The translations under genes and the position numbers were made by a program. A DNA stretch of 64,000 nt, from contig NZ_BSTS01000018.1 of NCBI RefSeq assembly GCF_030269665.1, positions 62,001 through 126,000 on the forward strand, read 5' to 3'. This document shows, piece after piece, positions 31,561 through 39,566 of this stretch. Positions within the stretch are counted from its first letter, which is position 1. Every line of letters starts with the position of its first letter. The notes beneath the pieces are model-generated. The model was not told the origin of the DNA. It was given only the letters and a program-made list of their open reading frames with translations, and searched no databases. Origin of the DNA: Actinomycetospora sp. NBRC 106375 (GTDB lineage: Bacteria > Actinomycetota > Actinomycetes > Mycobacteriales > Pseudonocardiaceae).

Positions 31561-31810
31561 CGACGCCCGACTGGTCGAGGCTCGAACGTCATCGGTCGCG
31601 GCAGGGACGCCCACTCCGCGCTCACCGACGCCTCCGTGTCCCGCCGTCATTTCGTGATCGAGTGGGACGTCGGCAAGCCACGCTGACCCGACCAGTGGTC
31701 GACCAGCGGCACCTTCGTCAACGGCATCCCCCGTGCAGACCGAGCAACTCGCGGACGGTGACACCATCCGCGTCGGACACTCCGCGCTGCTCTTCCGCGC
31801 CCAGGCGTAG
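31561..31810 (+). pseudogene. FHA domain remnant
   Basis: The plus strand reads GSNVIGRGRDAHSALTDASV and SRRHFVIEWDV, containing the FHA phosphothreonine-binding residues (GR, S-R-x-H). It then meets a TGA, after which a shifted frame gives SGTFVNGIP, and another shift gives VQTEQLADGDTIRVGHSALL and FRAQA before a stop at 31810. The FHA core is complete if two or three indels are repaired, but no start or partner domain remains. The original gene was probably an FHA signalling protein. Confidence 0.65.
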
Positions 31811-31889
31811 TGGGAGGAACGGAGAACCCCTCCGTTTCCAGGGCGCCGGTCGCCCACGGCGACCCGGTGACCACCTGGGGAGCGGCCCG

Positions 31890-32354
31890 TCAGTACTCGC
31901 CCTTGATGACGAAGAAGCTGCCGCGGATCGTGCCGGCGAGCTTGGAGCGCTGCTTCGCGAACTTGAACCGCGTCGCCAGCTCGTCGGGGACCTCCATGCC
32001 CTCCGAGAGCTTGAACCCCACTGCGCGTTTCGACCCCGGCTCGAGGCCGTACATCACGTTGATCGAGAGCCCCGACTCGTAGAACACGTAGGCGAACCGG
32101 ATTCCGCCCGCCACGAATCCGGTCGCCTCCAACGGCCGCGACGCGATCACGATCTCTCGTTCCTCGGCGAGGATTCGGGTCACCCACTCGACGACCTCGA
32201 CGGCCTCGTCCGCGGGTTCGACGGTGAACTCGTGGTCGTACTTGTTCGTGAAGTACCGAGCCTCGTTCGCACGCAGGCCGGCGAGAGCCGCCGCGACCGG
32301 AGAGGACTCGAGGCCATTCGTCGAGACGTCAGAGAAGTCGACGACCTGCGCCAC
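31890..32354 (-). CDS. conserved hypothetical protein
   Basis: A 154-residue protein that begins at GTG 32354 with a GGAGGTG ribosome-binding site 6 bases upstream. It has no signal peptide or membrane helix. Its content is alternating helix and strand (ALAGLRANEARYFTNKYDHE, EWVTRILAEEREIVIASRPL, RFKFAKQRSKLAGTIRGSFF), ending in FVIKGEY. Lower GC3 codons such as AAG-rich stretches occur, but codon use is normal overall. It overlaps the preceding small ORF by one base. I do not recognise the family; it may have been gained with the neighbouring accessory DNA. Confidence 0.65.
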   Translation of the reverse strand: MAQVVDFSDVSTNGLESSPVAAALAGLRANEARYFTNKYDHEFTVEPADEAVEVVEWVTRILAEEREIVIASRPLEATGFVAGGIRFAYVFYESGLSINVMYGLEPGSKRAVGFKLSEGMEVPDELATRFKFAKQRSKLAGTIRGSFFVIKGEY

Positions 32355-32602
32355 TACGCACCTCCAGGACCGGGGCCCTGAGCGTATCCGCGCAGCTGCA
32401 CGACTTCGGCGGCGTCCCCGACGGCGAGCAGGCCGCCGTCGACCCGGAAGAACGCCGCGGGCCGGCTGTGGTCGACAGGCGTGCCGTGCGACCCCGCCGC
32501 CGCGATGATCGAGTCGTCGGGCAGCGCAAGCATGGTGAGGCCGCCGGACAGCGAGAACACTAAGGACACGCGACGAGGCCGACGTTGGGAGAAGTCCCCC
32601 AT
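32354..32602 (-). CDS. small hypothetical protein, possibly a truncated gene
   Basis: An 82-residue frame, with LALPDDSIIAAAGSHGTPVD, SRPAAFFRVDGGLLAVGDAA and EVVQLRGYAQG, whose stop touches the start of the 154-residue gene. The first 25 residues are basic and may not be translated; ATG 32533 is a later start giving 59 residues. It could be the remaining C-terminus of a longer protein. No family is recognised. The tight junction suggests co-expression with its neighbour. Confidence 0.4.
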   Translation of the reverse strand: MGDFSQRRPRRVSLVFSLSGGLTMLALPDDSIIAAAGSHGTPVDHSRPAAFFRVDGGLLAVGDAAEVVQLRGYAQGPGPGGA

Positions 32603-32639
32603 CCCTGCACCCGGACCCCCCTATGTCGGGCGGTCGTTC

Positions 32640-32750
32640 GAGAACGTCCAGCGGGGTGATGACGCCACGTTCGACGTCCTGCGCCACCTCGCGCGCCGCG
32701 CCCAGCAAGTCTTCGCGGTGCTCGTCATCTCCTGCCGCGACGACGAGACC
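32640..32750 (+). pseudogene. AAA-ATPase (LuxR/MalT-type) fragment
   Basis: About 35 codons read DDATFDVLRHLARRAQQVFA and VLVISCRDDET, which matches the segment after Walker B in large LuxR-family ATPases (D-x-TLDVLRxLARR ... LLVxTYRDDE). Nothing before or after continues the protein. It is a small remnant. Confidence 0.45.
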
Positions 32751-32953
32751 GGCCGCAACGCACGGCAGCGCGAATCGCGGCCCGCTGACGACACGTCCCA
32801 GCTCGTCGTGATCGGCCACAGCCGGTCCGCGCCGAAGCTTGACGCAGAGGTGCGGGCGCCGATGCGGTGACGTCGATGATCGGCGCGACCGCCCCGATAC
32901 CTCTGCGGTATCCCGCACCACCGCCGTCCTCGTCGTGCTCGTCGCGGTCCCGA

Positions 32954-33946
32954 TCACCACCGACGGGACGACGCCCGGCGGATGTCCAGCAGCGGGTTGC
33001 GGGAGCTCGCGGCGCGCTCGCCGGGCTCGGTGTCGGGGACGAAGAGCCGCCAGTCGCCGCTGACCATCGTGGGCGCGTCGATGATGCGGGCGCCCTCCCC
33101 GTAGTAGGTCGCCCCCAGCACCATGCGCGGCTGCGTCGAGCGGTTCGCCCCTGCGGTGTGGAAGCACAGCGTGGAGTGGAAGCTGACGTCACCGAGCGCG
33201 AACGGCTCCTCGACCACCTCGACACCCGCGTCGTCGAACGCTCGGGAGACCTGCCGGTCGAACGACGTGCCGTGCTTGTCGAACGGCAGCCCGGCGACGA
33301 CGTCGCGCGCGCGCATCCCGCGGGCGAACGCGAGCGGCCCCATCGCCGCGGGCGCGGCCTGCAGGGGCATCCAGGTGGACACCACGTCGTGGCTGTCGAG
33401 CGGGAAGTGGTGCGCGTCCTCGTGCCAGGGGGTGCGGCCGGCGCCGGGCTCCTTGCACAGCGCGCTGTCGTGGTAGAGCCGCAGCGCGTCGACGCCGAGC
33501 AGGGCGGCGCTGATGGACCCGATCCGCGGGGAGAGCACCGCGGCCCGCACGAGGTCGTCCTCGAGCCACATCATCTCGCGGCTGCGCAGCCCCGAGGCGC
33601 TCGACCGATCGGTGAGCATGATCTCCAGCCGCCGGCGCAGGACCTCGGCGGCCCCCGGCGTGATCACCCCGGGCAGTCGGACGAAGCCATCGGTCGCGAA
33701 CGCGGCGACCGCCGCGTCGTCGAGCGGGTAGGGCTCGGCGAGCTGCGCGAGCACCTCGGCCTCGCCGGGGAGCGGCCCCGGATCCACGACGGACACCTCG
33801 ACCAGGTCGCCGTCGCCGTCCTGCCGTTCGGCGAGCGTCATGTACCAGTCCCACCACGACTCGTTGTCGGAGTCCCAGGCGGTGGAGACGTCGGTGGAGG
33901 GCCCGGCGCCGGTGGCGTCGGAGAGCCGATCGTTCACGGCGCTCAC
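32954..33946 (-). CDS. phytanoyl-CoA dioxygenase family protein
   Basis: A 330-residue Fe(II)/2-oxoglutarate oxygenase of the PhyH type. The metal triad is visible as WHEDAHHFP (H and D near residues 180-182) and a distal H in STLCFHTAGANRS near 270, followed by the R of the 2-oxoglutarate site in QPRMVLGATYYGEG. The N-terminal 50 residues carry SDNESWWDWYMTLAERQDGD, seen in bacterial PhyH proteins. It hydroxylates an aliphatic or natural-product substrate that cannot be named. Its GTG start overlaps the methyltransferase stop (GTGA), so it is co-translated with that gene. Confidence 0.86.
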   Translation of the reverse strand: MSAVNDRLSDATGAGPSTDVSTAWDSDNESWWDWYMTLAERQDGDGDLVEVSVVDPGPLPGEAEVLAQLAEPYPLDDAAVAAFATDGFVRLPGVITPGAAEVLRRRLEIMLTDRSSASGLRSREMMWLEDDLVRAAVLSPRIGSISAALLGVDALRLYHDSALCKEPGAGRTPWHEDAHHFPLDSHDVVSTWMPLQAAPAAMGPLAFARGMRARDVVAGLPFDKHGTSFDRQVSRAFDDAGVEVVEEPFALGDVSFHSTLCFHTAGANRSTQPRMVLGATYYGEGARIIDAPTMVSGDWRLFVPDTEPGERAASSRNPLLDIRRASSRRW

Positions 33947-34785
33947 GGCGCCACCTCCCAGGTGATCACATGGACGTGCTGGGTGAAGCGGTAGCCGCCG
34001 TCGGTGCGGCACCCTGTGAGGTAGGCGCCCACCGCCGGGTCGGCCTCCATCGCCGCGAGCGGGACCGAGTCCTCGAACACGCAGCGCTGCAGGAACCCCT
34101 CGACGGTGGCGCGGTCGTCGGAAGCCACCGTGTACTCGATCGGCTCGACCCTCGGCTCGACGCCGGCGCGGCCCAGCGCGTCGGCCACCTGCTCGGCGGT
34201 GGAGAACGGCGTCGACGCGGGCGAGAAGGAGTCCCTGAACAGCCCGGCGAAGCGCAGGTAGTGCGACGCGGTGGTCGCCTGGACGACCGCGCCGAAGCCA
34301 CCGGGGCGCAGCGCGGCGACCATGCGGGCGAGGGCCGCGTCGAGCTGCCCGGCCGGGATCGCGTAGAGCGCGTGGGTCGCCCACGCCACGTCGAACCCAT
34401 CCACCGAGGGATGGAGGTCCTGCAGGCGGACCTCGTGCTCCCCGCGCACCACGAAGGGCGGGCCGAGCACCGAGCGCGCCTCGGAGATCGAGAACGCGGA
34501 CGGGTCGAGCAGGTCGACCCCGACCGAGCGTCCGTCGACCCGACCGGCGAGCCCGCGACGCACCAGCTCAGCGGGGAACTTGCCACTGCCGCAGGCGACG
34601 TCGAGGACCCGCACCTCGGCGTCGTCACGAGCATGCCTGCGCAGGTCCGCGGCCCAGTCGCGCGCCGCGACCATCTGCCGGTAGTCCTCGATGGCGAGCG
34701 CGTAGAAGGCCTCCATGCCGAGCCGCCCGCTCTCGGCCCAGTGGACGAGGCTGCGCGCCTCGGTGTCGGTCGTCCCCACGTCCAC
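33943..34785 (-). CDS. class I SAM-dependent methyltransferase
   Basis: A 280-residue methyltransferase. Motif I is VLDVACGSGKFPAELVRRG (near residues 63-81), motif II-like DVAWATHALYAIP is near 150, and motif III-like VAALRPGGFGAVVQATTASH is near 170. It has helical N- and C-terminal extensions. The GTG at 34785 is chosen with a GAGGA element about 10 bases upstream; GTG 34779 is equally possible. It overlaps the PhyH gene downstream, forming a two-gene oxygenase/methyltransferase unit that looks like small-molecule tailoring. The acceptor is unknown. Confidence 0.82.
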   Translation of the reverse strand: MDVGTTDTEARSLVHWAESGRLGMEAFYALAIEDYRQMVAARDWAADLRRHARDDAEVRVLDVACGSGKFPAELVRRGLAGRVDGRSVGVDLLDPSAFSISEARSVLGPPFVVRGEHEVRLQDLHPSVDGFDVAWATHALYAIPAGQLDAALARMVAALRPGGFGAVVQATTASHYLRFAGLFRDSFSPASTPFSTAEQVADALGRAGVEPRVEPIEYTVASDDRATVEGFLQRCVFEDSVPLAAMEADPAVGAYLTGCRTDGGYRFTQHVHVITWEVAP

Positions 34786-34968
34786 GCGGCGCCGTCCTCT
34801 CCGACCGGCCGCACGCGCGTGGTGCGCGACACCGGGTGGCCCCGACGATGCCACCGGACACGCAGCTCCGCGCGCCAAGCAGGCAGGTGGACGGATCGGA
34901 GGGGAAGCCCTCGAAGGCATCGAGGCCGCCGCGGTCCCGGCGAGGATCTTGCTGGTGCCCTCCCGCGC

Positions 34969-35186
34969 TCAGACGTCGCCGGGGCGCGCCAGTGCCCGTC
35001 GGGCGACGATCCGGCCGTGCTCCTGCTCGACGTGACCCGCCTCCGGGATCACGAGCGGCTCCGGGCACCCACGCCCCCGGTCGGCGTCGCGCGGACCGAG
35101 ATCGAGGTGGTGCACCCGCAGGCCCTCGTCACCCGCGAGGTCAACGAACCGCTCGTGGGGGGGCGCAGCGCGGGGATGGTGGTCAC
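34969..35186 (-). pseudogene. alpha/beta hydrolase with large internal deletion and frameshift
   Basis: From a GTG at 35186, overlapping the upstream gene's stop, the first codons read TTIPALRPP. After a run of seven C residues the frame must shift to continue HERFVDLAGDEGLRVHHLDL, the N-terminal strand of alpha/beta hydrolases. It then passes straight to PEAGHVEQEHGRIVARRAL, the family's catalytic-histidine loop and final helix. The nucleophile and acid regions are gone (about 72 codons instead of about 280). Confidence 0.5.
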
Positions 35187-35959
35187 GACGCGACCTCCTT
35201 CCAGAAGTCCACGAGCACCTGGGCACCGCGCACCGGGTCCTGCGCCATCCACCAGTGACCGAGGCCCTCGAGCACCGCGAGCCGGGCCCCGGCCCGAGCT
35301 GCCGCGCGTCGGCGCTGGCCCTCGTCGCCCACCACGTGGTCGGCGGTGGCGAGCACCGCGAGGCCCGGGCGCTGCGCGGCGTCCGGCAGGCGGGCGCCGG
35401 CCTCGGCCATCACCGGCTGCACCGCCGCGCGGTAGTACCGGAGCACAGCGCGTCCCATCGCCTCGTCCTGGCCGGCGACGACCCGCGCGGCGACCGGCTC
35501 CGGCATCCCGCGGTCGACGAGCAGGGCCACCACGGCGTCCACGTCGCGGTCGGGACCGAAGCGTTCCGCGACGTCGGCCTCGCCCACGCCGGGCGTCTGC
35601 CAGCGCTGCGCGAGCTCGTGCCAGACGTAGTCGGGCTCGAAGGCCCCGAGGGTGTCGCTGACCCAGCTGCGCAGGAGGTCGGGACGGCTCATGGCGACGC
35701 GCACCGTGTGACTGCCGCCCAGGTCGTGGCCGACGAGGTCGACGGGCCGGTCGGTGGCGACGATCGCTTCGAGCTCGCCGACGAGCCAGTCGCGGTAGCC
35801 GTCCGGTGTGGCCGAGAAGTCCTCGGGCAGGGCTGCCCCGAAGCCGGGCGGCGCGAGCCGCACGATCCGCTCCCGCACCCCGGCCCGCTCCAGCGCCTCG
35901 AGCAGGCGGTCCCAGACGACCGGGGTCTCCGGGTTGCCGTGCACGAGCACCACCGTCAC
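35183..35959 (-). CDS. alpha/beta hydrolase, epoxide hydrolase-like
   Basis: A 258-residue alpha/beta hydrolase. The oxyanion motif HGNPETP is near residue 7. The nucleophile elbow VGHDLGGSH carries an Asp near residue 88, the acid is in ATADHVVGDEG, and the histidine is in GLGHWWMAQDP near 240. An Asp nucleophile within HDLGG points to an epoxide hydrolase or dehalogenase-type ester mechanism, as in the two hydrolases at the left end. Its GTG overlaps the stop of the DUF1330 gene (GTGA). The ATG-less start is supported only by this overlap. Operon: DUF1330, this gene, then the hydrolase remnant. Confidence 0.82.
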   Translation of the reverse strand: MTVVLVHGNPETPVVWDRLLEALERAGVRERIVRLAPPGFGAALPEDFSATPDGYRDWLVGELEAIVATDRPVDLVGHDLGGSHTVRVAMSRPDLLRSWVSDTLGAFEPDYVWHELAQRWQTPGVGEADVAERFGPDRDVDAVVALLVDRGMPEPVAARVVAGQDEAMGRAVLRYYRAAVQPVMAEAGARLPDAAQRPGLAVLATADHVVGDEGQRRRAAARAGARLAVLEGLGHWWMAQDPVRGAQVLVDFWKEVAS

Positions 35960-36333
35960 GACGACACCTCCGCCAACGGCACGGTCGGCTGGAGCACGGC
36001 CTCGACCAGGGCTTCGGTACGGAAGTGCTCGGCCTGCCGGTACTCCGGGTCGCTGATCATCGCCGCGAAGTGCTCCCGGCTCGGGTAGCGCACGAGCGCG
36101 ACCATGTCCCAGGCCTGCCCCTGCTCGGCGGCGAGCGGGCGTCCGCCCTCGCCCAGGTAGGTGATCTGCACGCCGTGGCGCGCGACCACCCCGCTGATGG
36201 CGTCGACGTAGCGCTGGTAGCTCTCCCGACCTCCGTCGGGTCGGAAACGCAGCAGGTTGAGCATGACGACGGGCCCGCCGGGGTCCTCGGCGAGCATCGT
36301 GTCCACCGCGCCGTCCTGTACCTCGATCATCAT
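35956..36333 (-). CDS. DUF1330 family protein
   Basis: A 125-residue ferredoxin-like-fold protein of the DUF1330 type: GGPVVMLNLLRFRPDGGRES, YQRYVDAISGVVARHGVQIT, AWDMVALVRYPSREHFAAMI, then DPEYRQAEHFRTEAL. Members are dimeric alpha/beta barrel proteins with proposed monooxygenase or isomerase-like roles; few are characterised. Two adjacent ATG codons (36333 and 36330) follow a GAGGAG site; the second has the better spacing. It is the first gene of the hydrolase operon and lies just below an 8-bp-arm palindrome that may control it. Confidence 0.82.
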   Translation of the reverse strand: MMIEVQDGAVDTMLAEDPGGPVVMLNLLRFRPDGGRESYQRYVDAISGVVARHGVQITYLGEGGRPLAAEQGQAWDMVALVRYPSREHFAAMISDPEYRQAEHFRTEALVEAVLQPTVPLAEVSS

Positions 36334-36364
36334 CGGCTCCTCTCGATTCCCCGACCAGCGTCAC

Positions 36365-36390
36365 ATACTTGCCAGACAACACGCAAGTAT
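36365..36390. promoter_or_regulatory. 8-bp inverted repeat upstream of the DUF1330-hydrolase operon
   Basis: ATACTTGC (36365-36372) and GCAAGTAT (36383-36390) are perfect reverse complements separated by 10 bases. On the minus strand a TTGTCT hexamer lies in the spacer. The site is 32 bases before the operon start and looks like a TetR-type operator; no regulator gene is adjacent. Confidence 0.55.
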
Positions 36391-36570
36391 CCTCGATCGA
36401 CCGCGTGGCCGGCGACCCGGGCGCATCGCCTGCCCGTCTCCGGGGACGTCCCGGCGCCCCGGCGTTGGATCTTGCCCTCGTCGTCGGACAGCGACGAGAC
36501 GCTGTGTCTCATATCGTGGAACCGATGGGCCTGGAACGGCCCTCGTCGCTCGTCCTGTCGGGGGTCGGCC

Positions 36571-36870
36571 GTGTCGTTTCGCTTCGCCAGACTGCGCTCG
36601 GGCCTGTTCGCCTGGGGGCGACCACGGCGTGGACGGGGCACCGAAGCGCATGGCCGGCCCGACCCCGTCGGCGCCCGGGAGCGCTACCACCGCGCGCTGT
36701 TCCTCGTCGTCGGTTTCTGGGCACTCATGACGTGCGCGGCGGGCGCCGTCTACCCGCCCGCCGCGCTCGTGTTCGCGGCGGCCGGGCTCGTCCACATCGT
36801 TGTCGGGTACCAGGTCGAACAGAAGCGGCGGGCCGACGAACGCGCTCCCGAGGGCGATCAGACGGTGTGA
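36571..36870 (+). CDS. small membrane hypothetical protein
   Basis: A 99-residue protein with a basic N-terminus (SFRFARLRSGLFAWGRPRRG), two closely spaced membrane helices (ALFLVVGFWALMTCAAGAVY and ALVFAAAGLVHIVVGYQ) and a short charged tail. The GTG start has a run of G residues upstream but no clear ribosome-binding site. The helical hairpin and codon bias support a real gene. No family is recognised and there is no operon partner. Confidence 0.6.
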   Translation: MSFRFARLRSGLFAWGRPRRGRGTEAHGRPDPVGARERYHRALFLVVGFWALMTCAAGAVYPPAALVFAAAGLVHIVVGYQVEQKRRADERAPEGDQTV

Positions 36871-37107
36871 TGTCCGGGATGCCCTCGAGTCAGGGCGAGC
36901 CTGCTGCGCGTCGAGCTCGCCGACGGGGCGCTCACCGCTCCTGGTCGGTCTCGGGGTCGCCCCACGGAGCGAGGGGGAAGTACCTCGGGGTCTTCGACGA
37001 GCCCGTGTTCGCGGCCGTCAGGACTCCGACGCCGGTGGCGCGCGGCCACGGCGTCGCGGCGCCGAGCCGAACCAGGCCTCAGCGCGTCGTGGCCGCACGG
37101 GGAGCGT

Positions 37108-38223
37108 TCACTCGTGCACGATCACCCCACGGATGATCTTGCCGTCGCGGAGGTCCTGGTAGCCCTCGTTGACCTGGTCGAGGGTGTACCGCTTGGTGAT
37201 GAGCTCGTCGAGCTTGAGCCCGCCCTTGTTCCACAGCCGCAGCAGCCGCGGGATGTCGTGGTGCGGGTTGCACGAGCCGAACTGGGCGCCGCGCATGACC
37301 TTCTCGCTGCGCACCATCAGGGCGCTCGGGAGCTGGATCGTGTTGTTCGCCGCGTTCGCCTGGCTGACCAGCACCACCGTCGAGCCCTTGCCCACGATGT
37401 CGAAGGCCTGCCGGATGACCTTCTCGTCCATCACGCCGACGGTCAGGATCGCCTGGTCCGCGCCGTTGCCCCAGGTGAGCTCCTTGACCTTCGCGTCGGC
37501 CTCCTCCGCGTCCGCGAACGTGTGGGTCGCGCCGAACGACAGCGCCGTCTCCCGCTTGAACTCCACCGGGTCGACCACCACGACGTACTGGGCACCCGCC
37601 TGCGCGGCCCCCTGCACCGCGTTCATCCCGACGCCGCCGGCGCCGAAGATCACCGCCGTGTCACCCGCCCGCACGCCGCCGGCGTTGACCGCGGAGCCCC
37701 ACCCGGTCGGGACGCCGCACCCGGCCAGGACGGCCACCTCGAGCGGGAGCCACGGATCGACCTTCACCGCCGACCGCTCGTGCACCGTGGCTCGCTCGGA
37801 GAACGTGCCGAGCATGCAGAAACCACCGAGGTCGGTGCCGCCCCGGTGGTAGCGGAACGTCCCGTCGGGCATGCAGCCCTGCAGGATGTTGGCCCCGATG
37901 TTGCACAGGTTCGTGTGCCCGGTCTCGCAGTACCGGCAGTAGCCGCAGCTGGGCATGAAGCTGCACACGACGTGGTCACCGGGCTCGAGGTGCGTCACCC
38001 CCGGGCCGACCGACTCGATGATCCCGGCGCCCTCGTGACCGGCCACGATCGGGAACCGGGGGGAGTCCCCGTAGATGCCCTCGACCAGGTGCAGGTCGGA
38101 GTGGCACAACCCGGACGCGGTGAACTTGACGTGCACCTCGCCGGGGCCCGGATCGTCGACCTCGAGCTCGGTGATCTCGAACTCCGTCTGCCCCTTGTCC
38201 ATGACTGCCGCACGAGTCTTCAT
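37108..38223 (-). CDS. NDMA-dependent (zinc) alcohol dehydrogenase
   Basis: A 371-residue zinc-dependent medium-chain dehydrogenase. Catalytic zinc ligands lie in SGLCHSDLHL and the AGHEGAG motif, with a cysteine in LAGCGVPTGWG. The structural zinc cluster is MPSCGYCRYCETGHTNLC. The nucleotide-binding motif is VIFGAGGVGMNAVQGA. The sequence type, with GYCRYCETGHTNLC and the C-terminal LRDGKIIRGVIVHE, matches the NDMA-dependent group of actinomycetes, which keep NAD(H) tightly bound and oxidise alcohols or aldehydes with an external acceptor. The ATG at 38223 lies downstream of a palindrome at 38264-38283. Confidence 0.9.
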   Translation of the reverse strand: MKTRAAVMDKGQTEFEITELEVDDPGPGEVHVKFTASGLCHSDLHLVEGIYGDSPRFPIVAGHEGAGIIESVGPGVTHLEPGDHVVCSFMPSCGYCRYCETGHTNLCNIGANILQGCMPDGTFRYHRGGTDLGGFCMLGTFSERATVHERSAVKVDPWLPLEVAVLAGCGVPTGWGSAVNAGGVRAGDTAVIFGAGGVGMNAVQGAAQAGAQYVVVVDPVEFKRETALSFGATHTFADAEEADAKVKELTWGNGADQAILTVGVMDEKVIRQAFDIVGKGSTVVLVSQANAANNTIQLPSALMVRSEKVMRGAQFGSCNPHHDIPRLLRLWNKGGLKLDELITKRYTLDQVNEGYQDLRDGKIIRGVIVHE

Positions 38224-38263
38224 CCGGTCTCCCACCACGCGTCCGCCCGGCTCTGTCCTCGAT

Positions 38264-38283
38264 CGATGCACGACATCGCATCG
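38264..38283. promoter_or_regulatory. inverted repeat upstream of the alcohol dehydrogenase gene
   Basis: CGATGC (38264-38269) and GCATCG (38278-38283) are perfect reverse complements with an 8-base spacer, 41-60 bases upstream of the alcohol dehydrogenase ATG on the minus strand. This is a candidate regulator site; no dedicated regulator gene is adjacent. Confidence 0.45.
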
Positions 38284-38419
38284 TTGGTGGGACAGTGACA
38301 CATTCCATCGAGCATGATCAAGATCGGGAGCAGAGGCGAGCGATGCCGTCCTCCCGGCGGTCGGCGTCGCCGTGAACTGCCGCAGCGACCTCGGTGGTCC
38401 AGAACCCCGGCGCACCCCA

Positions 38420-38577
38420 CTGTCTGCGCGGTGATCGTCGCGGGCGCCGGGACCGGTCCCGCCGCAGCCGTGGCGGGGTGGGGCACCGCCGTCGTCGTCA
38501 CCGCATCCGTGTCGCTGGCCTGCGCCCTGTTTGCCCTCGTCATCCGCGAGCGCACCCCGGCCACGATCGCCACCTGA
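38420..38577 (+). pseudogene. MFS transporter last-helix remnant
   Basis: About 45 codons encode AVAGWGTAVVVTASVSLACA and LFALVIRERTPA before a stop, the usual last transmembrane helix and basic end of MFS transporters. Nothing upstream continues the protein. It sits 20 bp before the carboxymuconolactone decarboxylase-like gene. Confidence 0.45.
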
Positions 38578-38597
38578 TTCACACGAGAGGAACCCCC

Positions 38598-38912
38598 ATG
38601 GCCGACGACCCCTTCGCCCTGTCCCCCAAGCTCGGCGAGCTCACCAGCGACGTCCTGTTCGGCGACGTCTGGGAGCGTCCCGGGCTCCCGAAGCGCGACC
38701 GCAGCCTGATCACCGTCGCCGCGCTGGTCTCGCTCTACCGCCCCGAGCAGCTCGTCGGGCACCTCCACCGCGCGCTCGACAACGGCCTGACCCGCGACGA
38801 GCTCGTCGAGGCCATCACCCACCTCGCGTTCTACGGCGGGTGGCCGACCGCCGTCACCGCCCTGAGCCGTCTCGAGGAGGTCCTGGAGAGCCGCGGCGAG
38901 GAGACGGCGTGA
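38598..38912 (+). CDS. carboxymuconolactone decarboxylase family protein
   Basis: A 104-residue all-helical CMD/AhpD-fold protein: WERPGLPKRDRSLITVAALV, the PEQLVGHLHRALDNGLTRDE block and LVEAITHLAFYGGWPTAVTA. The redox cysteines of AhpD (CxxC) are absent, so it belongs to the 4-carboxymuconolactone decarboxylase branch or a related role without disulfide chemistry. A GAGAGGA site precedes the ATG. It is followed 43 bp later by a cupin gene; CMD-cupin pairs (sometimes fused) are common in actinomycetes and proteobacteria. Confidence 0.88.
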   Translation: MADDPFALSPKLGELTSDVLFGDVWERPGLPKRDRSLITVAALVSLYRPEQLVGHLHRALDNGLTRDELVEAITHLAFYGGWPTAVTALSRLEEVLESRGEETA

Positions 38913-38955
38913 CACCGCCGTCCGACCATCTCGTCTGATCACGCAAGGAGAAGCC

Positions 38956-39360
38956 GTGGAGCTGGAACCCGTCGCCCCCACCGCCAAGGCGCCCGCCGAG
39001 CGCTTCACCGGCGACGTCTACGTCAACCCCGTCCACACCCCCCACGAGCCGTCGCGGCTCATCGCCAGCCTCGTGCGCTTCACCCCCGGCGCTCGCACCA
39101 ACTGGCACTCCCACCACCTCGGCCAGGCGCTGCACTGCACCGACGGCGAAGGCTTCGTCGTCAACCGCGACGGCACCGTCATCCGCATGCGTCCCGGCGA
39201 CACCGTCTGGACCCCGCCCGGCGAGGAGCACTGGCACGGCGCCACCGAGGGCAACCTCATGTGCCACTACGCCCTGCTCGAGGGCACCGGCGACGGCGAC
39301 GGCACCACGTGGCTCGAGCCCGTCACCGACGAGCAGTACCGCCAGGCCCATACCGAGTAG
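38956..39360 (+). CDS. cupin domain protein
   Basis: A 134-residue single-cupin protein. Cupin motif 1 is NWHSHHLGQALHCTDGEGF (histidines near residues 51-54), and motif 2 is PPGEEHWHGATEGNLMCHYA. Several histidines can bind a metal. The pattern resembles cupins encoded beside CMD proteins. The GTG start has a GCAAGGAGAAG site. It is likely co-transcribed with the CMD-like gene, and together they may form a small oxidoreductase or decarboxylase unit whose substrate cannot be named. Confidence 0.88.
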   Translation: MELEPVAPTAKAPAERFTGDVYVNPVHTPHEPSRLIASLVRFTPGARTNWHSHHLGQALHCTDGEGFVVNRDGTVIRMRPGDTVWTPPGEEHWHGATEGNLMCHYALLEGTGDGDGTTWLEPVTDEQYRQAHTE

Positions 39361-39566
39361 GAGCGAGGCCGCGGTTGCACGCTGCTCCTGTCACGGGCCG
39401 GAGATCAATGGGGCCGGCCGAGCTCGCCCGGACGCCAATGGGATCACGACCCGCCGCGCGGGCGGCTCGCCGCGCGTGCCGGCGCACCGCGTTCTCCTGC
39501 TCCTTCAGCACCGTTTCAGCCGACACACCCATGCTGACGCCCGACGACGAGAGAGGGCGGTCCCGG

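Noticed and set aside
36871..37107. Coding-like phrases (for example KYLGVFDEPVF) between the small membrane protein and the alcohol dehydrogenase
   Set aside because: Too short, no start or ribosome-binding site, no family; it could be a fragment but is not supportable.
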